NCBI GenBank assembly: GCA_947561395.2
Contig: OX387190.1
Span: 23,306,858-23,370,857 of the forward strand
Direction of reading: 5' to 3'
Source: Buxus sempervirens
Lineage: Eukaryota; Streptophyta; Magnoliopsida; Buxales; Buxaceae
Length of the DNA: 64,000 nucleotides
The first letter of the stretch is position 1. Each line of letters opens with the position of its first letter. This document shows positions 22,314-33,852 of the stretch, one piece after another. The translations under genes were made by a program, and so were the position numbers. The notes below the pieces were generated by a model. The model searched no databases and was not told the DNA's origin. It worked only from the letters and a program-made list of their open reading frames with translations.

Positions 22314-25300
22314 TGTAACGCCCCGGAACCGGGTTACGTAGTAAAAACCGTAACTCGTTCCCCAAGGGTTACTTTTATACACAGGATCGCTATATCAGAG
22401 TAAGGAAAACATGAAGTGGCAATAACATAATCAGAGTCAACTAAAATTTTCCCCAACTCACCTAAACCAAGCATAAACCCGCCTGTATCGTCCTCTCTGA
22501 GATCTGAAAACAAAACAAAACAGAAGGAATGAGATACGACTATCTCAGCAAGTAGCAATGCATGCTAAAACATATTTAATTTAATTTCTAAAACATGCAC
22601 GATTAAAATATACTCAACGACTAACCACAAATAAATCGATTAATCCGACTAATCCGGCAAAACAATATCAAATCACATAATAAGGTGGGACTCGTGAAAT
22701 TTGACCACTTTGTAAAGTTAATTTCTAGCTCCAAATAGTTCTAGTCCGAGAACCTCTGCCAAATCTGATACCTCTGAAAACTGATTCCAATATATTGTCT
22801 CTTGGTGGAAATCACAAGACCTCACCCTCCTCAAGGGTGGAAACGGATATCAATCCAGTCTGAGAACCACTGTCGTAACTGCTGCCAATTATAGACCTCA
22901 CCCCCTCATGGGGTGGAAACGAAGCTGCTGCAGCACATCCCTCATGGAAGGCCTCTTTATATGGAGGAAACGCGTAAAATAAATCCCTCTTAGTTCGCAG
23001 CACTTCCCTCATGGAAGGCCTCTCCGCATAAAGGAAACGCATGAAGGAAGCTAGACTTTAACCAAACAAAATAGACCGACTTCACTTACTAGCTAGATTA
23101 TGGATCCATAACGTGCTATGCCCTAAATAGCTTAAATAAAGACCGACAAGTACAACAAAAGTTTCGATTCAAACCAAGAAGTATTTCGATGTGCAAAACA
23201 ACATATAACCGAGTGCGAATAAACATAATATGGGTAACTCAGGACCAAAACCTACTCCCTCATGGAGTTTCCAAAGCACTTTCTCAAGCAACAATTTTCA
23301 AGAATAAAATACATGCAATTCTGAAAACAACTTTCAATTAAGAATACAGTAATTAAATAAATCAATCGGAAAACATTAAGAGTATTCAAATTTGTCTTAG
23401 CACCGTAATTTCGATAAAATTTCATAAAATAGATATCATTTAAATTCTGGAATTTCGGTGGTTAAACTATTATTCATCAAACAATTCCAGCATTAGAATT
23501 TCAATTAAACACAAAACAGGAAACAGCTCCTATCTCATCATTTTTAGCTTCATGTTACAACCCAAAACCATAACCAGTAAAATATTTTAAAATTAAACCA
23601 AATAATAACAGCACATACTGAGAATACTCAATTAGTTCAAATCAGGTCATGACAGAATTTCAACTAATACGAAGAGATTAAGAAGCAGTACAAGAGTTCC
23701 CCAAAAGACCGTCCTCTATGCTCAAGAATTCAGGTTTTACTAATTCTTTACTAAATTAATTCTAATACCAATTACCCCTCAATCATTTTATCCGAGATTA
23801 ATTCTCCAATTGTATATAATAACTCTTGAGTCACAAATCAACCTTGAGTAAATCACGGAAGTAGAACCATCAAAATAAAATACAAAAGTCTGCTCATATA
23901 GGTTCAATTATATGCTGCTGAATTTTTTTCAACATACTTTTGATATTATTTAACTTAATCAGACTTTTACTAAAATCATAATCTACAACCATATTATGGA
24001 TTCATAATAGAGAATCAACCATTTGATAATAAAATAAAATAAAAAACAACTCAAGAGTTTCATTATTAGCAATCTTTAGTCACAATACTTGTATTCCCAA
24101 ATATTCACCCAAAATAGGTTCCAATTCTAATTTATTCTCTAATGCAAAACATAATTTTCTTCACTGTAATGCTTCTATAATCCCTGGGGTGTTAAACAAA
24201 CCTGAATCAACTCTTTTAAACAGGTTTTAGAAGTTAAGAAAATCAAAATATACTTCATAGGCAACTTAGCCCCACTATATTAGAGAATTTGGGGCTGGTG
24301 TTGACCCGGAGAGGTTAGCACCCCTTATTTTGTGATCTGGCGCCAGTTCAATTGGAGTCTGGTGCTAACCTCTTTGAGGTTGGCACCAGGTCCATTAGGT
24401 TAGCACCAGGTATCCTTTAACTCGATAATTTCTCCAACTTGCGGCAAAGTCATATTCCACCATTCTGAATCAAAAACCAACCTCAAGAAACCTTCTAGTA
24501 CAACCCATAGGATCATAAGAACCCATTAAATCCATCTCCGAAAACAAACCAACCAGATTATACAATTATCAAAATCAAATGCTCAAGAATGTAAACGGAA
24601 CCTGGAAATTTTTCTTAACACAATCTACCCTTTATATGTTCTTGAATATATAGAAAACATACGATTATCGAAAGTACTACTTGCCTCTTGTTTGCTGGAG
24701 TCCCACTTCAGCAAAACCAGCAATGAAAATCCAATGTTCTCAATGACCGAAATCCCTTCCATGAACAGAACTTCTCTTCTTCTTTTTTTCCCAAACGATG
24801 CAACTCACCTTAGATGATCCAAAAACCCCTTTCTCAACGCTCCTATCCAATGTTACCGTAGCTTGAACTTCCCCGAATCTGAGCGGTCGTAACAGTTGGA
24901 AATGCTTGACGAACCAATTGTTGAAACTCTCGGTGAAACACTTCTTTACGTTACAAAAAACCTTTTGTTTCTTCTTTTTTTTTTTTTTCATGTGTAGTGC
25001 TCCACCACCAAACACCTACACCATCTGTCCATCTTACTTGATCAAATCATTATCCACTCAAACACAAGATTAACCCTACTATTTATTTTTCTAATAAAAT
25101 TTTCTATGTATATTTATTTACGATATTACTACAATATAATCTTACTTACCTGTAATTTACATAAACTAACTTTTAGGAAAAACCTAAATTACCCTGGCAT
25201 GGCTTCCACCCTAAACCAGAGGAATTTAAGATATAACTTCACTTACTCTTAGCTTCTATCATTAATAATTTCTCAAATGCCCAAAATGCCCTCGCAACTC

Positions 25301-25378
25301 AACTACCTAAATTATCCCCCATTAATAATATTAGCACAAACCTTATATTAGGTTAAATCAAAAATCCGGGGTCTTACA
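22314..25378 (-). mobile_element. Solo LTR of the L family, copy L5 (3.07 kb)
   Basis: Minus-oriented, TGTAACGCCCCGG ... GGGGTCTTACA, with a perfect 5-bp target duplication GTATC (22309-22313, 25379-25383). The hairpin array of the other copies is replaced by a different set of short inverted repeats at 22817-23040 (arms CACCC/GGGTG, CACCCC/GGGGTG; motif GGAAACG). GGCGCCAG-type repeats lie at 24295-24410. No coding region is present. Confidence 0.85.
22817..23040 (-). repeat. Variant inverted-repeat array in L5
   Basis: Units such as CACCCTCCTCAAGGGTGGAAACG and CACCCCCTCATGGGGTGGAAACG form perfect 5-6 bp stems; two further units use CTTCC..TCAT..GGAAGG. Each unit is followed by GGAAACG. The loop (CTCA) and arms differ from the standard L-family array. 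Confidence 0.7.
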
Positions 25379-25554
25379 GTATCAATTGATACTGGCACGC
25401 CCGCACAGAGACACATCATCAATATCGCCACGTGTCCAACCCGGCCCAATTTCGGAGAAACGCTTACTCTCTCATCCGAAAAGTATTATCTGATCTCCTT
25501 AATTGTTAATTGCATGTATCATTTAGTTTAATTTGTTAAATTAGCAATAAATAT

Positions 25555-27760
25555 TCTTTATTTGAGTTTCAATCGCAGCATCGCTATGTCGGCCTCAATT
25601 GACAAAGTTCTTTTCTATTTCCATTCAGTTCTCATCTTTGTGCAAGATCCAAAGGATGAGACAGAGATACTACAGGATATTCTTTCTATGATTCAGCAGT
25701 TTTTTTTTAATTTATTTACATATTTTGATGAGTTCTTTCAATTTTTAATTTTTATTGTAATTTTAATTTAAAAATTTTTTTTTGTGCTTTTCCTTGCGTT
25801 GATCAGGTCATCGTTGTTATTTCTAAGGTTAGCAAGGCATATCAAGTTGTTTCTGTTTATTGTGCAAATTGGTTAATATGACAATGACAAAATAATAAGA
25901 GCCACTTTGATGCATTATGACAAGTTTCAAGAGGGCTCTGAAGGTGCTTTTCAACTGCAAATTAAAATTTTCAATCTGGTAATTACTGTATTGATTGTTT
26001 CCCTGTTGTGCTTTTGATGAGAATTTCTTTTTCTGTAGTGGATTGATGCCATTAAGGCTTCAAAGATGGGTACTGAAAAGCGGCCAAACAAATAATGGAA
26101 TATTTAAAATTTTATCTGAATGTTAATGATTATTCAATTTGGTCTGCCTCTGCCTCTATTCTTTAGATGCATTTCTTATCTTGGACATCAATTTTGCTTG
26201 ATGGTTTAGCTAAACTTTCATACTGTAAAGAGGTTCTAATACATTAATCACTAAAAAAAATGGTAAACTGAAGAAACCTTATTGTTTGTCATGCTTAGCC
26301 TTCATAATGGTCAAGAAAGGGTGCATCTAGGTTATCCTACTTGTATTTTTTCTGATTTCATTTGATATATTTCCTATTTTAATTTCTTTTGCTTGATGAA
26401 AATTTATACTGTCTGCCATGCAGAATTTATGGAGTTCATGATGAGGCCAAGGTTAAGGCTTCTGAATTGGAAATGAGCTGGGTTTGTGATGAATCAAACC
26501 GCCAGCATCAAAAGGTAATTTCTGCATCCCCTAAGATGAAAACTTATCTATAACGTTGTTGTGATACATCTTTGAATCTTCTGGTCCTTCTGTCCTACAC
26601 CCACTCTTGCCTGGACAACAGTACTTTGAGGAAAATGCTTTTACATTTCAAAATGCTGAGGTTCTCTAGTAATGATTCAATTATTTATTGTTGTACAGGC
26701 ATGCATTGGGCTATCAGTGTACTACCATAATTCTAGAGAAAATTAATTTTTAGTGGTGCTTTATTAAATTATTTAAGATTTAATCAGCAAAGTTTTGAGT
26801 TTTAACTTTTAGTGCACCTTTATCAAAATAATTAATGTTTAGTGCCATTTTACTATTACAAATCCAATATTCCAAGAATGCCCTTATATCACTTATCCAA
26901 ATGACTTGTACAAGTAATTTTATTGACTTGTACAAGCTAATTTATTGACTTGTACAAGTCATTTTATTGCTTGTACAAGTCCCGGAAGTAAGTTGTATAA
27001 GGGTACTTTTGGAAGAATTTACGTGTAATAGTGAAATAGCACTAAAAATTAATTATTTTGATAAAGGTACACTAAAAGTTAAAACTCAAAACTTTGCCAA
27101 CTAAATCTTAAATAATTTGATAAAGTACCACTAAAAATTAATTTTCCCATAATTCTATAGCTCATGTTGCATTTATCATGTATAATTATCTGTTGAAACC
27201 ATTTTGTAGGCCCTGTCTATGAAATTTTTTAAGCTTGTTTGACTAACTTCGGCATTATAAACTATGCTAATACCAGTGATGAACGATTTGGAGTAACAAA
27301 ATGTATACGTCTCCCAAATATGCTGCAATTCTCCTCCATTCAAGCACCATTGAAGGTAACTTCAGTAGATGAATATGAGAGAGTAAGAGTACTCTCTCCT
27401 TTTCAGATTTAACTCAAACATCCAGATATACTTCCAGGGACTATTTTTGAATTGTTACCTCTTTGACTTGTTTTGCCTAAATGTGAGATGTTAGCATGCT
27501 TGTGCTGCCAAGAATAACTTTTAAATAACTAATGGATAGAATTGCTTTGCTTTTCCTTTGATTTTAAGTTAAATTATCATTTCTAAAATGATTTAATTTC
27601 TAAATTATTTCTTAAGCTTCTTGAAATTTCTTCTACATCCAATATTGCAGGGAAGACAAACTTGGAGAAATCACGCCTGGAACCAGCTCTGAAAGCTCTT
27701 AAGGATAGACTAACTACCAAAATAACCTCCAGCATATACTAGTTAATAACCCGTATGGAA
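25555..27760 (+). pseudogene. Exon-like captured sequence of unknown origin in CACTA 1
   Basis: Several short open stretches are bounded by splice-like signals. The clearest is about 26424-26515, after TGCCATGCAG and before GTAATT, encoding YGVHDEAKVKASELEM and onward for about 30 residues. Others are about 25590-25715 (FVQDPKDETEILQDIL), 25885-25980 (HYDKFQEGSEGAFQLQ) and 27290-27390. This spacing looks like exons of one host gene picked up by the transposon. I do not recognise the gene. No continuous reading frame exists, so it is at most a pseudogene fragment. A MITE sits inside an intron-like part. Confidence 0.4.
26736..27148. mobile_element. Mutator-type MITE (413 bp)
   Basis: Long terminal inverted repeats of about 120 bp (GAGAAAATTAATTTTTAGTG at the left; the complement of GGGAAAATTAATTTTTAGTG at the right) flanked by a perfect 9-bp duplication ATAATTCTA (26727-26735, 27149-27157), the size expected for Mutator-like elements. 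The short middle holds four copies of the perfect palindrome ACTTGTACAAGT or a near variant (26904, 26926, 26948, 26969), about 22 bp apart. Non-coding. Confidence 0.9.
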
Positions 27761-28379
27761 TGTTTTCTGTCAAAAAGTAAACAAATAGGGGAGTCTCCTT
27801 TTTTAATGAAAGTGGGTTTATATGCTGGTTTTTTTACATTACTAACTGCTGGAAACTAACAAATAAGGGTTAACGTGGATGTGTTCTTAGTGACAGGCTG
27901 AACTACATGAGAAAGAAGCAATGAAACCAGTGGTGTATCATAAACAAAGATCAAATGGAGACCCAGATTTTTAAAGAACTGATGAATCTGTTTCAACCCA
28001 GAAGAATTTAGAGCCTCCCACCTGAGGTTTCTTTTCATTTGACAACTAAGCACTAGCCCAACAATTCAAAGTCTAAGATTATATTTATTATTGAATGCTT
28101 TTAATCTTCTCATCTTGTTTCATTTTCATTTGTCTGCTCCAAGCAAACCCCATTATTGTTATTAGTATTTTAAATCTGTCACACCAAGCATGGCGCAACA
28201 AGTCAAGCTCATTCAGTGCTTTGGGCGTGTGGGTTGGTTTGGCTTGGGGAGGGGAAGAATGGCAGGGGGTGCTTGTAGCTTTGGGCACTAGGCACGAGGC
28301 AGGGGCAGGGTGGGAGCACATGAAAAGGAGAAGGGAATGCGTCGGGAATATTATAATTTTTAAAATAATAGAGTTTTTA
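27158..28379. other. Right part of CACTA 1, no gene recognised
   Basis: Apart from the last exon-like stretches up to about 27760, this AT-rich segment shows no supported coding region. The final 170 bp before 28546 are the subterminal repeats of the CACTA element. Confidence 0.5.
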
Positions 28380-28582
28380 GTGCCGGTCAGGAACTGCCGC
28401 TAAAAGTCAAAATGATAGCCGCAAAAAGATTCAGGGACAGTACATTTAGAGGTGGGGTACTGTCGGACCCACACCTCTTTAGTGGCGGTTTTTGAAGCTT
28501 TACCAGCAGTCATTGACCGCCGGTAAAGGTCTTCATTTTTGTAGTGCCTGCAGAATAATCGATATTCTGTTTAGCGCCACAT

Positions 28583-29657
28583 ACAAAGGTTTTGAAGGCC
28601 TGAACTCGTTGGTTGATCTCGGTGGGGGTACCAACATAGCACTTAAAATGTTCATCTCTAACTACCCCACCATCAAGGGCACCAACTTCGACTTGGCCCA
28701 TGTGATTCAAGAAGCCCCAGATTATCCAGTTACAGTAGTAGTATTATAGTGCGACTTTATTTCCTTATATCATAGGAGGATGCTAGACCTTGGCCTAATA
28801 TCCCCAACAATCCCCCTCCAACATCTTCAACCGCAAGCCTAACACTTGCCAACAACAGCATGCTTACTTAGGACCCCCTAATGGGACTCAAACCCACAAC
28901 CTCTCCGAGGTCCATCCTTGCACCTGTGAACCATAGGTGGACAGCCAACATCTACCACAACCACAATGTGCAATATTGGGGATTGAAACCCCTCTTAACA
29001 TCTGTGCACCGTAGGATGGGAGTACACCTATTTGGGGAAACACCTATGCAAACAACGAGCTCAGATAGCAATTGTTAGGATCATGCACTAGACCAATAAC
29101 CTAAGTTATTGGTTAGAGCGCAATTTTATTTCCTTATATCATAAGAGGATGCTGGACCTTGGCCCAACATCCCCAACAAAACAACTACTATAAAGTTGTT
29201 AATTAGAACTTGATTGATGCAGACGTGAAGCATGTTGGTGGAGATATGTTTGTTGATGTTCCATCCGGGGATGACATTTTTGTAAAGGTAATTAAGTTGG
29301 ATTTCGTGTACTAATCTTTTGCTTCCAAGATCAGATGATCATTGATCTCTTCTTATAGAGTGTATAGCACAACTGGAGCGATGAACACTGCTCAATCTTT
29401 TTGAAGAACTGCTACAAGTCGTTATACCGGGGACCGGGAAGATGATTGTAGTTGAATCAATACTTCCAGTGGAACCTGAAGCTAATACATATGCGAAGTC
29501 GGTGTTCCAGTCCGATAATGTAATGATGGCTTTTACCCCAGGAGGAAAGGATAGAAGACAGCAAGAATACGAGGATTTGGCCATGGGAGCTGGATTTGCA
29601 AATTTCCAAGCCGTGTGTCGTGCTTATACCTGTTGTGTCATGGAATTTCTCAAGCGA
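28583..29657 (+). pseudogene. O-methyltransferase pseudogene, 3' half (relic 1)
   Basis: Close relative of the intact gene at 53000-54330. Exon 2 survives from 28583 ([16 protein letters not shown]) to about 28728, exon 3 is complete (29223-29287, 65 bp, the same length as in the intact gene, with AG acceptor and GT donor), and exon 4 runs from about 29361 to 29657. Exon 1 and the first part of exon 2 are missing; CACTA 1 ends 36 bp upstream of the surviving part. Exon 4 has a 2-bp deletion near its start, a 2-bp net gain around 29420, and the stop codon position reads CGA. Intron 2 contains a TRIM. Similarity continues into the 3' flank (to about 29755), showing it arose by local duplication rather than retroposition. 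Confidence 0.9.
28735..29178 (-). mobile_element. TRIM-like miniature LTR element in OMT relic intron
   Basis: Two direct repeats of roughly 75-105 bp (about 28735-28809 and 29073-29178, TGTTAGGATC ... CCCCAACA) flank about 265 bp of non-coding sequence. On the minus strand, sequence next to the right copy (near 29060) resembles a methionine-tRNA primer-binding site. Length and layout fit a terminal-repeat retrotransposon in miniature. Worn fossil; the left limit is uncertain. Confidence 0.6.
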
Positions 29658-29761
29658 TGTCTAAAATTCCTTGTTTTATTTTATGAGCTGTTAATGTTTC
29701 TCTGCTGGTGGGCTTTGATCTTTTTCTGTGGCTGCAACCCAGGCAGTCTCTATATTCAATT

Positions 29762-30334
29762 TTTCTTAAGAAAATAAATATAAATTTCTCCCCCTTAAAA
29801 CAATTTTAACCTATGCAGCAAACAGTGCATGACTTTGGGTGTAGAGGATACATGCTAATCCCTTTCACAAGACCCTATGGACAACAAACCAACATGGTTA
29901 ACAGTTACCCAGTAGTACATGGACATATACCCATGAGTTCAATGAACATACATATAGTTCAAAAGAGCAATTCAATCAAGCAGAAAAGGAACAATTAAGA
30001 CAACACTGAACATATTCATTCACCAAAATTAAAAAGGTATTGACTACAATTACAAAACCAGCAATTTGGGCTTCAAAGTATCAAATTAACTTGAGTTAAT
30101 AAGCTCAAATGTTGAAAATTCTTCTTCAAGTATAACCCATCAAACCCAGAAAGTCAATTAGTAATTTATAAAAGAAAAAATCGTAAATCCAACATCAATT
30201 GATTTGTTAAGACTCTATATAAGCTAATACTAGATGAAAGCTAGCCTAACGACCATAACCCTCCCATGTTATAGAGCAAACAAATTTAATAGAAAAAAAT
30301 GGATAACTCTATGCAAGTTATTCACTACATACTT
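29762..30334. other. Intergenic stretch, nothing recognised
   Basis: AT-rich sequence between the O-methyltransferase relic and the Copia element. No coding, RNA or repeat signal is supported. Confidence 0.5.
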
Positions 30335-30466
30335 TGTTGAAATTCAGCGTGTACAAAGTAACATTATGATCGAGCGCCAATTGCAGAATGGAAAGTTTCT
30401 ATTATGTGCTAATTCAAGATCCGAAGATATGCTTTCCTATTCTTTATTTAGGAAACAATTTCTTAC

Positions 30467-33239
30467 TGTAGACACCCCAAAATTGCACTATTTTTTATAA
30501 ATCTTGAAGGAGAGAAATATTTTATTAGAATTTTCAATTCTTAGCATTGGGTTTGAGATCCTTAACCCATTTGAATCCAAAGCCATAAAGGAAAAGGCCC
30601 AAATTCAATCTTTTGCACAAAGTCAAACTTTTCCGGTTGAATTTTGTTGACTTTTGACCCCCAAAAATGAAATATTTTTTGAGGCAAGATTTCAAGATAA
30701 TTTTTCTTGGTAATTAGGTTTTTAGCAATGTTATTTCATAAATGAATTTTTTGAGCCTTTAAATCTTGACAAATACCTTGCTATTAACAAGTTGAATCTT
30801 TTTACCGGACCTGAAAAACCGGAATTTAGCCTTGAACTAGAAAGTTGACTTTTTATTCACTTGGAATTTGGGTCTGGAACTAATCTTAATGGATTCAAAT
30901 GGGGGGTGTTTGCTTATTTACATGTAATATCTTAAGTAAATGGAGATTAAAAAATACGAGGACATTTACTTAAATGATATTACATGTAAATAAGTATTGC
31001 CTGTGCAGATAAGGGTCAATGCCATGCAGAAGCTGTGCAGAGAGTCATTTTTGCCCTGTAATCGACATTATAGTTCGGATAAAAGCATTTTTGTTTGTAG
31101 CCGACATTATATTTCGGATACAAGCTTTTTTCTTTGTATCTGAAATATTATGTTGGATACAAAGATTTCTGTTTGTATCCGACCTGTGTTGTCAGATACA
31201 CGTGTTTTGCTTCAATTTGGAAAACCCCACAAAATCTCCCTTATTTACGGCCATAACTGTATCTAGGAAGTGGGAATTCTCCAATTTGTCCTCCGGAATT
31301 GATCAAATTCCACCAATTCAAGCTTTAGGGATGAGTTGGAAGGTTCTAGACACTTTTTTGCATCTACCCTTGTGACTATCCTACCCTTGGCCTTGCCTAT
31401 AAATAGAAGGCTCCTCCTCAAGCAAATGACTGGAGGATTGAAGGTCTAAGTCTTTTGAAGAAGAGGGGAAACTCTGCCCAAGTTCTTGCTCAAGTCTTTC
31501 AAGTATTCAAGGTAAGCTTCTACCTCCTTCTTCTTCTTTTATTTCAATTCCAAGCATTCTCTCCTTCTACCTTTCTGTAGTGTAACGCCTTGGGTGTGCT
31601 TGTAACTCCAAACCACCTCTAAAGTACCTAAGGCACCCTCTCTAGCCGTAAAACGTGAAGAGAGAGCCTAGGGAAAAAGATGTTGGGATGGATCCTTAGG
31701 CTTAGAACCTACCTTGAATGATATGAATGTTGATTTTGTGCTAATTATTGGTTCAGTGTGATTTGGATTTAAATTTGGAGAGGATACAAGGATCCATGCT
31801 CTCTATAGCAATGGATCCCAATCTTCTCCTAGAAATGTGATTTCCACCATGAACACACACTTCTCACCTTTTAGTCAAGAATAGGCTAGATCTTGGATTC
31901 ACTATGCTCAATATGGTAAATCTGAGATCCATGGCCTTAGAGTAAAATCTTAGGACTTCATGAGAGTGTTTTTAATGATTTCAAGCCAATTCAGTCGAAT
32001 CCACTTGCACACATGCACTGTTTTTGCTCTTTTACTCAAGGTTTTCAATACAGGGCAGCAGCTGTACCTTGTCTTAAAACACTCATAACCTCATCATCTG
32101 GATGAATTTTTGAGTGATTCCAAAGACATGTGATAGGTGGGAATATCTAGTTTGTATCTGGAAATTTTCATCGGTTTCTATGAAGCCATTGTTTGATACC
32201 ATCTGATCAAATTCGGCAGGTCAGTTCAGTTTAGATTACTGAACTTGTCACTTTGATCGAGCACCACTTGCTCATTTTAAATCCGTTTCGAGTGATTTTA
32301 ATCTCTGTGTTTCCCTTGAGGAGCCTATTTTCAAATCCAACAAATTTCAAGAGTTTTCACTTTGATTTGTGTCTTGTGTGCTTGATTGACTCAGAGCTGC
32401 TCTGTAGCCAAGTTCTGGGTTAATCTGTGATCCTCTAAGCATGTTTGAGAGGTCACACAAATCATGAATGAATGGAGTTTTGTGTGAGGCCTATTTCGTT
32501 TGAAATATGGCACCTCATACTTCATCCATGCAAGTTTTCAAGGATTTATATGGAGCCAAACTCCACGAATAGGTTTTCAAAGTTGCCTATTCATTACTTT
32601 TTCTTATTTACAACAGCAGATTTGATTGAGTATTCCTCTTTTGTCTTAAATCGGATCGAGTTGGGATTTTTACTGAGTATTCTACCACATACCAGCTTTC
32701 AAATGATTTTGGTTTGATGCAATTTGAACTTGATTTGAATGGTTTATGATTAATTGAGGTTTTCAAGCTCATGTAGTTTCATCTTCTATCAAATCTGTCG
32801 GATTTGGTTTGGTTTGATTTTCTTCAATATTTACATTTATTTTCATTTACTCGTGAGGTCTTAAAGGTGATATATCCATAGAGAGAGTCCATATTTCATT
32901 GGGCTACTCATATGGAAGAATCACACATGTCTTTGTTTTCTTTCAAGCATTTTTTAGTTGTTTTGTTAGCAAGCATTTTTTTAAAGCATGAACAGCATAT
33001 GGCAACCATCTTGTACGGATGAGTGGGGGTGTCTAATACCTTCCCCTACTCATAACCTAATCCCCTTACCTGATCTCTAGATTTTACCATGAACTAGAGT
33101 TACTTTTAACTCTATTTTTGCATCTTTATGATCCCTTTGGTGTCCATTCACACCTTAACTTGAATGGTGGCGACTCCAACCCTTTATCAACCCCATGTGA
33201 TGATCAAGAAGTCATTGAGGTGATTTTCCATGTCTTACA
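30467..33239 (+). mobile_element. Solo LTR, family D/F, copy D (2.77 kb)
   Basis: TGTAGACACCCC ... GTCTTACA with a perfect 5-bp duplication CTTAC (30462-30466, 33240-33244), inserted in the Copia 5' LTR. It carries four 25-bp palindromes on a 38-40-bp pitch (31058-31199) and a TATA box (TATAAATAG, 31398). The long downstream part has no coding capacity and ends in a segment with GGTGGCGACTCC, also present near the 3' ends of families A and B. Copy F (56526-59203) is a clear relative. Confidence 0.88.
31058..31199 (+). repeat. Four 25-bp palindromes, 38-40-bp pitch (LTR D)
   Basis: Imperfect palindromes at about 31058, 31098, 31137 and 31175, for example GTATCCGACCTG/..GTCAGATAC at 31175-31199. 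They lie 200 bp upstream of the LTR's TATA box and are more worn than the arrays in LTRs F, B and C. Confidence 0.8.
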
Positions 33240-33468
33240 CTTACCTAAATATTTGTTTAGCAGTTTCCCTTATTGTTATATTTAGCAAGCAACCAGTTTA
33301 GGAATGTTTTCCCTAAAGCTGTTGCTGAATATTGTATATATAGATGTACAGATCCAATTATTAAAATAAGAAAAATACAGAGAATTGTTTCTCACGTACA
33401 CTTTCTATTTTCTTCTTCTCCATAATTTTACATGGTATCAGAGAATTAAGCTCTTGGGAATTTTTTAG

Positions 33469-33847
33469 ATGGCAAACTCATCTAAAGCTTCAGGCGATCC
33501 TTCGGATCCCTATCTTCTTCATTCCTCAGACCATCCTAGAATTAGCTTGGTCACCAAACAACTGAATGGTGACAATTTCGCGACTTGGAGCCGATCTATG
33601 AGTATAGCTTTGAATGCGATAAACAAGACAGGTTTTATTGATAACTCTATCAAGAAACCTCCACCAACTGACGAAAAGCACGATCTGTGGAAGAGATGCA
33701 ACGATATGGCACTTTCTTGGCTTCTTAATTCCATTGATTCTAACATTTGTGATAGTGTGTTATACACAGAATCTACAGCAGAAGTTTGGGCAGATCTAAA
33801 AGATAGATTTTCTCAAAGTAATGTTCCTAGAATCTTTCAAATTAAAA
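33469..33847 (+). pseudogene. Copia gag, first part (fossil)
   Basis: Starts MANSSKASGDPSDPYLLHSS and shows the usual plant Copia gag wording (LVTKQLNGDNFATWSRSM; then WLLNSIDSNI and STAEVWADLKDRF). In living relatives this is the capsid-forming protein. The frame is interrupted by solo LTR L6. The ATG lies 26 bp after the primer-binding site. Confidence 0.85.
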
Positions 33848-33852
33848 GAGAC

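Larger units (their letters stand above)
21255..25462 (+). mobile_element. Probable small solo LTR H (about 1.14 kb) with L5 nested
   Basis: Starts TGTTTACACCC and ends at 25462, flanked by CTTAC on both sides (21250-21254, 25463-25467); the expected terminal CA reads CG. Inside are a TATA box (GGCTATAAAAGGC near 21592) and two copies of a CTCCGAT-ACGGCTATA block (about 21848 and 22001). L-family solo LTR L5 (22314-25378) is inserted into it. The call rests on the matching 5-bp flanks plus LTR-like layout, so it is moderate only. Confidence 0.5.
16952..28546. mobile_element. CACTA (En/Spm) transposon 1 with nested insertions
   Basis: Terminal inverted repeats CACTACAAAA (16952) and TTTTGTAGTG (ending 28546), flanked by the 3-bp duplication CCT (16949-16951, 28547-28549) typical of CACTA elements. 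Both ends carry short subterminal repeats of the GCCGCTAAAAG kind (16966-17035; 28380-28535). Removing the recognised nested elements (L4, LTR H with L5, MITE) leaves about 3.5 kb. No TNP2 transposase is recognisable; instead there is exon-like sequence at about 25.6-27.7 kb. It is therefore a non-autonomous copy, possibly a gene-capturing one. A pyrimidine-rich leader-like region lies at 17050-17400. Confidence 0.9.
30335..33432 (+). repeat. 5' LTR of Copia 1, split by solo LTR D
   Basis: The two parts (30335-30466 and 33245-33432) add up to 320 bp, equal to the 3' LTR at 50631-50950. The junction is marked by the CTTAC duplication of solo LTR D. Confidence 0.92.

Noticed and set aside
28087-28403. 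Paired plus- and minus-strand ORFs near 28.1-28.4 kb
   Set aside because: Overlap each other on opposite strands in the CACTA 1 tail; no recognisable domain.
31019-31375. 118-codon ORF in solo LTR D with repeated hydrophobic segments
   Set aside because: The apparent protein repeats are the 39-bp palindrome array translated (39 is a multiple of three), not a conserved protein.
31398-33239. Cryptic host gene downstream of a TATA box in solo LTR D
   Set aside because: No ORF with domain support; the same layout recurs in LTR F, so the TATA box is that of the LTR.
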